The notes under the pieces were generated by a model. That model saw nothing but the letters and a program-made list of their open reading frames with translations. It ran no database searches and was not told the origin of the DNA. The position numbers and the translations under genes were made by a program. Of a DNA stretch of 50,912 nucleotides, positions 45,406 to 50,912 are shown piece after piece. This DNA is from an uncultured Candidatus Pelagibacter sp. GTDB taxonomy: Bacteria > Pseudomonadota > Alphaproteobacteria > Pelagibacterales > Pelagibacteraceae. Location: positions 1 to 50,912 of the forward strand of contig CAJQTA010000044.1 in the NCBI GenBank assembly GCA_905618895.1, read 5' to 3'. Position 1 is the stretch's first letter; each line of letters opens with the position of its first letter.

Positions 45406-48402
45406 ATGACCCAAGATTTTAGACTAGATACTGTTGGATTAATAAATAGAGATAAGAAATTATCATTTATATTCAATGGAAATAATTACTTTGGGTATGA
45501 AGGGGATACGTTAGCATCAGCATTACTTGCTAATGGAGTCCATTTAATTGGAAGAAGCTTTAAATATCACAGGCCTAGAGGCTTTTTTGGTGCTGGTGTT
45601 GACGAACCTTATGCAGTTGTTCAGCTATATAGAAATAATGAGACAGAACCTAATGTAAAAGCCACAGAGCAAGAGCTCTTTGAGGGATTAGAAGCAAAGA
45701 GTGTTAATTGCTGGCCTAGTGTAAATTTTGATATTGGGGCAATTAATAATTTTTTAAAAGTGTTTCTTCCAGCAGGATTTTATTACAAAACATTTATGTG
45801 GCCAAAAAGTTTTTGGTATAAAGTCTATGAACCATTTATTAGAAAAGCTGCTGGGCTTGGTGTTGCATCAACCAAACATGATAAAGAAAGATATGAACAT
45901 AAATATGAATACTGTGATTTATTAATTGCAGGATCTGGTCCAGCGGGTTTAGCCAGCGCATATGCTGCAGCTAAAAATGGAGCAAGAGTTATATTAGCAG
46001 AGGACAAACCAAGGTATGGAGGAACATTATTAACTAGTGAAGTTAATATTGGAAACCAAACTGGTAAAGAATGGTCAGAAAATATAATTACCGAACTTAA
46101 AGAAATGCCCAATGTTACCGTAAGAAATAGGTCTCAAGTTTTTGGTTATTACGATCATAATATGTTGGTTATGTTAGAAAAGATAAGTGACCATTTACCT
46201 AAAACAAAAAAATACCATCCAAAACAGCGGCTTTGGTATATCAGAGCAAAAGAAGTTTTAATTTCATCAGGATCAATAGAGAGACCTTTAGTTTTTGGAA
46301 ATAATGATACACCAGGCGTTATGTTGTCATCTGCAGCCAAAGAATATTTAAAAGTATATGGAGTTTTAGTTGGAAAAAAACCTTTAATATTTACAAATAA
46401 TGATAGTGGCTATGAAACGGCAATTGAATTTAAAAAAAATGGAGTTGAACCAATCATATTAGATACAAGAAAAGAACCTAATTCAGAAACAATAGAAGAA
46501 GCAAAAAATCTAGGTATACAAATTAAACTTTCCTATGTAGTAGTTGCTGCAAAGGGTTATAAAAAAGTAGATTCTGCAGAAATAGCAAAAATTTCAGATA
46601 ATAAAAATAACTTAGGAGCGTTAGAGAATATTAATTGTGACTGTATTTGTGTATCTGGTTTTTGGACACCAACAATACATTTGGCATCTCAATCAGGTAA
46701 TAAAACTAAATTTGATAAAAATATAGATGCCTTTGTGCCCGGTGTATCAAAACAAAATGAAACTACTTTAGGAGCGGCAAATGGTAAATTTACTCTAGAA
46801 GAAACTTTAAAAGATTCTTTTGATGCAGGTTATGAGTTGTCAAAAAAAATAACTAAAAATGAAAATAAAATTTTATGCCCTAAAGTTGTTGAAAAAAAAA
46901 AAACAACTCATGATAAATTTTGGTGTGTACCCTTACCTAAAGGAAAAACTTATAAAAGATTTTTAGATTTTCAAAATGATGTAGCTGTTTCAGATGTTGA
47001 AATTGCAGTAAAAGAGGGCTATCGATCTATTGAACATGTAAAGAGGTACACCACACTTGGAATGGCAACGGATCAAGGAAAAACAAGTAATCTTAATGGC
47101 TTGCAGTTAGTTTCAAATATAGAAAATAAAATTGTACCTGAGGTAGGACATACTACTTTTAGACCTCCTTATACACCAGTTACTATTGGTGCAATTGTGG
47201 GAAGAGAAGTAGGTAAGCATTCGAGACCAACAAGAAAATCACCAATACATTATTGGCATGAAAAAAATAATGCAGTATTTGTTGATGCAGGTGTTTGGTT
47301 AAGACCAAGATATTATAAGAGAGGAAATGAAACATTATTTGAGGGTTCAAAGAGGGAAGCAAAGAATGTTAGAACAAATGTAGGTGTCTGTGATGTTACA
47401 ACTTTAGGTAAAATAGATATTAAAGGACCAGATGCAGCAGAATTATTGAATAGAGTATACACAAATGCTTGGTTAAAACTGCCAGTAGGTAAAGCAAGGT
47501 ATGGTGTAATGTTAAGAGAAGACGGAATTGTAATGGATGATGGAACAACTACTAGAATTTCAGAAAATCATTATCATATGACAACAACAACCGCGCAAGC
47601 GGCAAATGTTTTATCACATCTTGAATATTATCTACAAGTTGTATGGCCAGAATTAAATGTGAATGTAGTATCAACTACAGAACAATGGGCGGGAGTAGCC
47701 ATTGCAGGACCCAAGTCCAGAGACTTGTTAAAAAAATTATTTCCAAAAATTGATGTTTCAAATGAAGGTTTGCCATTTATGGGATATTTAGAAGGTGAAC
47801 TATTTGGTGTTCATGCAAGAATTTTTAGAATTTCATTTTCTGGTGAGCTTGCATATGAAGTTAACGTTGAGTCAGACAATGGATCTTTTATGTGGGAAAA
47901 AATAATGGAATTAGGTAAAAATTTTGAAATTCAACCTTATGGAACAGAAGCCTTATCAACATTGAGAATTGAAATGGGACATGTTGCAGGTTCAGAATTA
48001 GACGGGAGAACTATTCCATATGATAACTCTTTAGAAGGAATGATTAGCAAAAAGAAAGATTTTATTGGAAAAAGATCTTTAAATAGAAAAGCTTTTGTAG
48101 CGAAGGACAGACAGAAAGTTGTGGGCGTTATTCCACTAGATAAAAAAACAAGTATTCCTGAGGGTTCACATTTAGTTAAGGATAAAAATGCACAGCTTCC
48201 CAATCCTAAATTAGGTTATATTTCAGCGTCATGTTGGAGTGTTGAATTTGATAATCCATTTTCTTTAGCAATACTTAAAGATGGAAAAAATATGATTGGA
48301 CAAAAATTATTTGCTATGTCTCCATTGAAAAATAAAACGATAGCTGTTGAAATAGTTTCTTCACATTATGTAGATCCAAAAGGTGAAAGAGTAAGATCAT
48401 GA
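45406..48402 (+). CDS. soxA: Sarcosine oxidase alpha / MgdC-like
   Basis: 998 aa; [67 protein letters not shown]-terminal GcvT-like domain. Confidence 0.92.
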   Translation: MTQDFRLDTVGLINRDKKLSFIFNGNNYFGYEGDTLASALLANGVHLIGRSFKYHRPRGFFGAGVDEPYAVVQLYRNNETEPNVKATEQELFEGLEAKSVNCWPSVNFDIGAINNFLKVFLPAGFYYKTFMWPKSFWYKVYEPFIRKAAGLGVASTKHDKERYEHKYEYCDLLIAGSGPAGLASAYAAAKNGARVILAEDKPRYGGTLLTSEVNIGNQTGKEWSENIITELKEMPNVTVRNRSQVFGYYDHNMLVMLEKISDHLPKTKKYHPKQRLWYIRAKEVLISSGSIERPLVFGNNDTPGVMLSSAAKEYLKVYGVLVGKKPLIFTNNDSGYETAIEFKKNGVEPIILDTRKEPNSETIEEAKNLGIQIKLSYVVVAAKGYKKVDSAEIAKISDNKNNLGALENINCDCICVSGFWTPTIHLASQSGNKTKFDKNIDAFVPGVSKQNETTLGAANGKFTLEETLKDSFDAGYELSKKITKNENKILCPKVVEKKKTTHDKFWCVPLPKGKTYKRFLDFQNDVAVSDVEIAVKEGYRSIEHVKRYTTLGMATDQGKTSNLNGLQLVSNIENKIVPEVGHTTFRPPYTPVTIGAIVGREVGKHSRPTRKSPIHYWHEKNNAVFVDAGVWLRPRYYKRGNETLFEGSKREAKNVRTNVGVCDVTTLGKIDIKGPDAAELLNRVYTNAWLKLPVGKARYGVMLREDGIVMDDGTTTRISENHYHMTTTTAQAANVLSHLEYYLQVVWPELNVNVVSTTEQWAGVAIAGPKSRDLLKKLFPKIDVSNEGLPFMGYLEGELFGVHARIFRISFSGELAYEVNVESDNGSFMWEKIMELGKNFEIQPYGTEALSTLRIEMGHVAGSELDGRTIPYDNSLEGMISKKKDFIGKRSLNRKAFVAKDRQKVVGVIPLDKKTSIPEGSHLVKDKNAQLPNPKLGYISASCWSVEFDNPFSLAILKDGKNMIGQKLFAMSPLKNKTIAVEIVSSHYVDPKGERVRS

Positions 48403-48986
48403 CAATGGTTTCAGCCTTAAAAAACATTCATACCAAGGGTCTTCATGGAGATTATGAAAATAAAAATGAAAAAGATTTATTAAAAATATCAGAAAAGACA
48501 AATTTTTTAATAGTTCAAATAGTTCAGTACAAAAATTCTACGTTCTTAATCAAAGATATCAAAATTGATAATTTAAATTTAAATAATGAAACTCTTAATG
48601 TTAGCAACAATAATCAAACACGAATTTTATGGAGTGGACCCAATAGTTGGATCTTAATATCAAACAAAAAAGAACTCTTAAAAGAATTGGCAGAAAAATT
48701 GAATGAAGATAATTTTGCAATTACTAATCTATCTCATTCCAGGGCTATAATTGAGTTAGAGGGAGAAGATACAAAAGAAGTATTAAAAAAGGGATGTCCC
48801 TATAATTTTAACAATTTGAAAAAAAATAATTGTTTAAACTCAACATACAATGGGATGTCTGTTACAATCGATATGCTTAATGATGATCCTAACATAATAA
48901 GAATTTTTACTCTTAGAAGTTTTGGTGAATCATTGTATCATTCGATTACTGATTCAGCTTTAGAGTTTGGGTTTAAAAGTATTTAA
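48399..48986 (+). CDS. soxG: Sarcosine oxidase gamma / MgdD-like
   Basis: ATGA overlap with sox[25 protein letters not shown]. Confidence 0.85.
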   Translation: MTMVSALKNIHTKGLHGDYENKNEKDLLKISEKTNFLIVQIVQYKNSTFLIKDIKIDNLNLNNETLNVSNNNQTRILWSGPNSWILISNKKELLKELAEKLNEDNFAITNLSHSRAIIELEGEDTKEVLKKGCPYNFNNLKKNNCLNSTYNGMSVTIDMLNDDPNIIRIFTLRSFGESLYHSITDSALEFGFKSI

Positions 48987-49879
48987 ATGTTATTTTTTCT
49001 TGTAGCAATATAAACGCCTATTGTAGCTATTATAAAACCAGATATATCTAAAGTATCCAAATTTTCATTTAAAAATAACCATGCAATTAAAGCGGTAGTT
49101 GGTGGTATCAAAAAAAATACAGAAACAGTTTTACTAGCGGAGTTTTTTTTTATTAAAAACATCAAAATAGTAAAAGCACCGAATGAAACCAAGAATATCT
49201 GGTGACTTATTGCTATTAAGAATGATGCATTGAAATTGATATAAAAATTTGTAAAAAAAATAATAATTAAAACATGAAAAAAAAAACCACCAATAGCCTG
49301 ATACATATTACTCACAGACAAAGGCAAGTTGTTACTTATCTTTTTTTGAAATAAGGTTGAGCTTGTGATTGCGAATAAAGCTATAAAAGAAGAAACAACA
49401 CCAACAACCGGAAGACTAGATCCAATTTCAAATCCTAAAACTAATATAGCCCCTATAAATCCAAGTACTACACCAAACCATTGTTTAATAGAAACATCTT
49501 CATTTAAAATTTTACTAGCTAAAGCGTTAGTTAAAATCGGTTGTAGTGTCACAATTAAAGCTGTGATACCGGTAGGCATTCCAATTGAAACTGAATAAAA
49601 AACTCCACCCAAGTAAATACCATGAAATAGAACTCCACTAATAATAGATTGAAGTAAATTTTTACTACTTATTAAAAGTTTTTGTTTTGTATAAATTGCA
49701 AATATAAAGAAACCTAGTGCCACAAAAAAAAATCTAAATGCTAGTGCTGCAAAAGGATCGCTATTATCTATAATTGGTTTTGTTGTAACAAATGCTGACG
49801 ACCACAAGATTATAAAAATAAATGGAAAAATTCTAAGCATTATTGGTTTATAGGTTAAATCTTCATGTAATATAGTCAT
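48983..49879 (-). CDS. EamA/DMT-family transporter
   Basis: Two EamA-like halves with repeated TM segments; [30 protein letters not shown]. Confidence 0.88.
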   Translation of the reverse strand: MTILHEDLTYKPIMLRIFPFIFIILWSSAFVTTKPIIDNSDPFAALAFRFFFVALGFFIFAIYTKQKLLISSKNLLQSIISGVLFHGIYLGGVFYSVSIGMPTGITALIVTLQPILTNALASKILNEDVSIKQWFGVVLGFIGAILVLGFEIGSSLPVVGVVSSFIALFAITSSTLFQKKISNNLPLSVSNMYQAIGGFFFHVLIIIFFTNFYINFNASFLIAISHQIFLVSFGAFTILMFLIKKNSASKTVSVFFLIPPTTALIAWLFLNENLDTLDISGFIIATIGVYIATRKNNI

Positions 49880-49945
49880 TTTATGCCCATAGTGGATATA
49901 TTCGATCTTGAGTTGTATGCTAAAATGAATAAATTAAAATAGGGA

Positions 49946-50239
49946 TTGATGATAATAAAAAAAGTAATTGTAGGAATGTTTCTATTAAGCCTTTTAAATG
50001 GCTGTGCACAAAATACCGTTCTTTTAGGGCCAGCATATACTCTTGGTACAACAGGTAGTGCATATCATGCTGGACTAACTTTTGGTTCCAATGAAGCAAT
50101 TGCAAATCTTACAGGAAGATCTGTAGCAGAAAATATCAAAGAGATACTTAAGCCTAAAGATAAAAATGCAGAATTTAAAAGATTAGTTAAAAATAGAATA
50201 GAAGAGACAAGAAAAAAACTAAATCTTACTAATCAGTAA
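49946..50239 (+). CDS. Small putative lipoprotein
   Basis: VGMFLLSLLNGCAQN lipobox-like; no domain recognised. Confidence 0.6.
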   Translation: MMIIKKVIVGMFLLSLLNGCAQNTVLLGPAYTLGTTGSAYHAGLTFGSNEAIANLTGRSVAENIKEILKPKDKNAEFKRLVKNRIEETRKKLNLTNQ

Positions 50240-50669
50240 TTTTTAAAGACAAAGCATAAGGTTGTTTTGTTTCCTTACACCAAAGCTCATAACTCTCGCA
50301 CATTCTCCATACAAAATCAAATGCACGTTGAGAAATTTCAAGAGGAAATGAGCTTTTTGCATAATATAACTTGGGATATTTTATTAATTGCTTCACTGCA
50401 ATATCTTTTTGTATTTTTAAAAGTTTAATAGTTTCTTCAGGAATTTTTTTACCAGTTTCTTTATCAATATAATTATTACTTTCTAGATCTTTAAACCAAA
50501 TGTCATGAAATTTACCACTACTTATTTCATCATATACTTCTGTTACCATAAATCTTTCAATAGCATCAATATTGACAATAGTTGGATTTTCTTTTTTAAT
50601 ATTAGCTACATTATTATATATAATTTCAGCTAAAAATATAACATAGGGTTTATCTTTATCAATTTTCAT
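50229..50669 (-). CDS. Hypothetical protein, 146 aa
   Basis: Long ORF adjoining the racemase-like gene on the same strand; no domain recognised. Confidence 0.55.
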   Translation of the reverse strand: MKIDKDKPYVIFLAEIIYNNVANIKKENPTIVNIDAIERFMVTEVYDEISSGKFHDIWFKDLESNNYIDKETGKKIPEETIKLLKIQKDIAVKQLIKYPKLYYAKSSFPLEISQRAFDFVWRMCESYELWCKETKQPYALSLKITD

Positions 50670-50912
50670 TATTTCATTAAATATTTTTTCATTGAAGCAT
50701 TTGCTAGCATTAAATTAGGGTCTAAAAATATTTTTGAAGATTTAATTTTTTTAAAAGATTTAAAAGCAAAAATTGCAATAGGTAATTCAGTGCATCCTAG
50801 TATTATTTTTTTACACTTCATTTTGATTAAATAGTTTACCGCAGGCTTAATAGCTTTTTCTGCATCTTTAATTTTTCCCATTTTTACAAATTTTATGGCT
50901 TTATTGACACTT
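50669..50912 (-). CDS. Aspartate/glutamate racemase family protein, C-terminal part (truncated by window end)
   Basis: CKKIILGCTELPIAI; the frame stays open upstream of the listed ATG to the window edge (SVNKAIKFVKMGKIKDAEK). Confidence 0.75.
   Translation of the reverse strand, partial: SVNKAIKFVKMGKIKDAEKAIKPAVNYLIKMKCKKIILGCTELPIAIFAFKSFKKIKSSKIFLDPNLMLANASMKKYLMK

Noticed and set aside
1-50912. CRISPR arrays, tRNA/rRNA, IS elements, prophage or riboswitches
   Set aside because: Intergenic gaps are very short and no repeat-spacer pattern, transposase, cloverleaf or recognisable riboswitch core was seen; computational scans (tRNAscan, Rfam) could not be run.

Overview
AT-rich, very compact alphaproteobacterial chromosome segment, most consistent with SAR11/Pelagibacterales (inferred from composition, streamlining and gene content; not searched). 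About 0-17 kb is mostly housekeeping and accessory metabolism: Rieske oxygenase (5' truncated), 2-hydroxyacid dehydrogenase, cyclophilin, HExxH protein, ureohydrolase, aldehyde dehydrogenase, ArgE-like peptidase, CsaA, LysE, aconitase, a TPR/BamB-like pair, ZapE, photolyase and a DAP-lyase-like PLP enzyme. About 17-49 kb is a large methylated-amine/one-carbon island. It holds GmaS-like gamma-glutamylmethylamide synthetase, a split GltB-type (MgsABC-like) module, a divergent Amt transporter with two small membrane ORFs (one missing from the ORF track), and a second paralogous GS-like plus split-GltB module with a polybasic 136-aa protein. It continues with a stand-alone SoxB-like FAD oxidoreductase, a small winged-helix-like protein, Tdm (TMAO demethylase), a TmoX-type ABC transporter interrupted by three ORFs, Tmm (TMA monooxygenase), a GpsA-like/GATase pair, Fhs and a SoxBDAG/MgdABCD-type operon. 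The best candidate for an undescribed system is the second paralogous module (23302-29831), next to Tdm. It differs from the first module at its Fe-S motif and at a glutamine-synthetase active-site histidine, and no DmmDABC-like dimethylamine monooxygenase is seen in the window. A possible hairpin-bridged (split) ribosome-binding site precedes the transporter ATPase. No tRNA, rRNA, CRISPR, IS or prophage was recognised.
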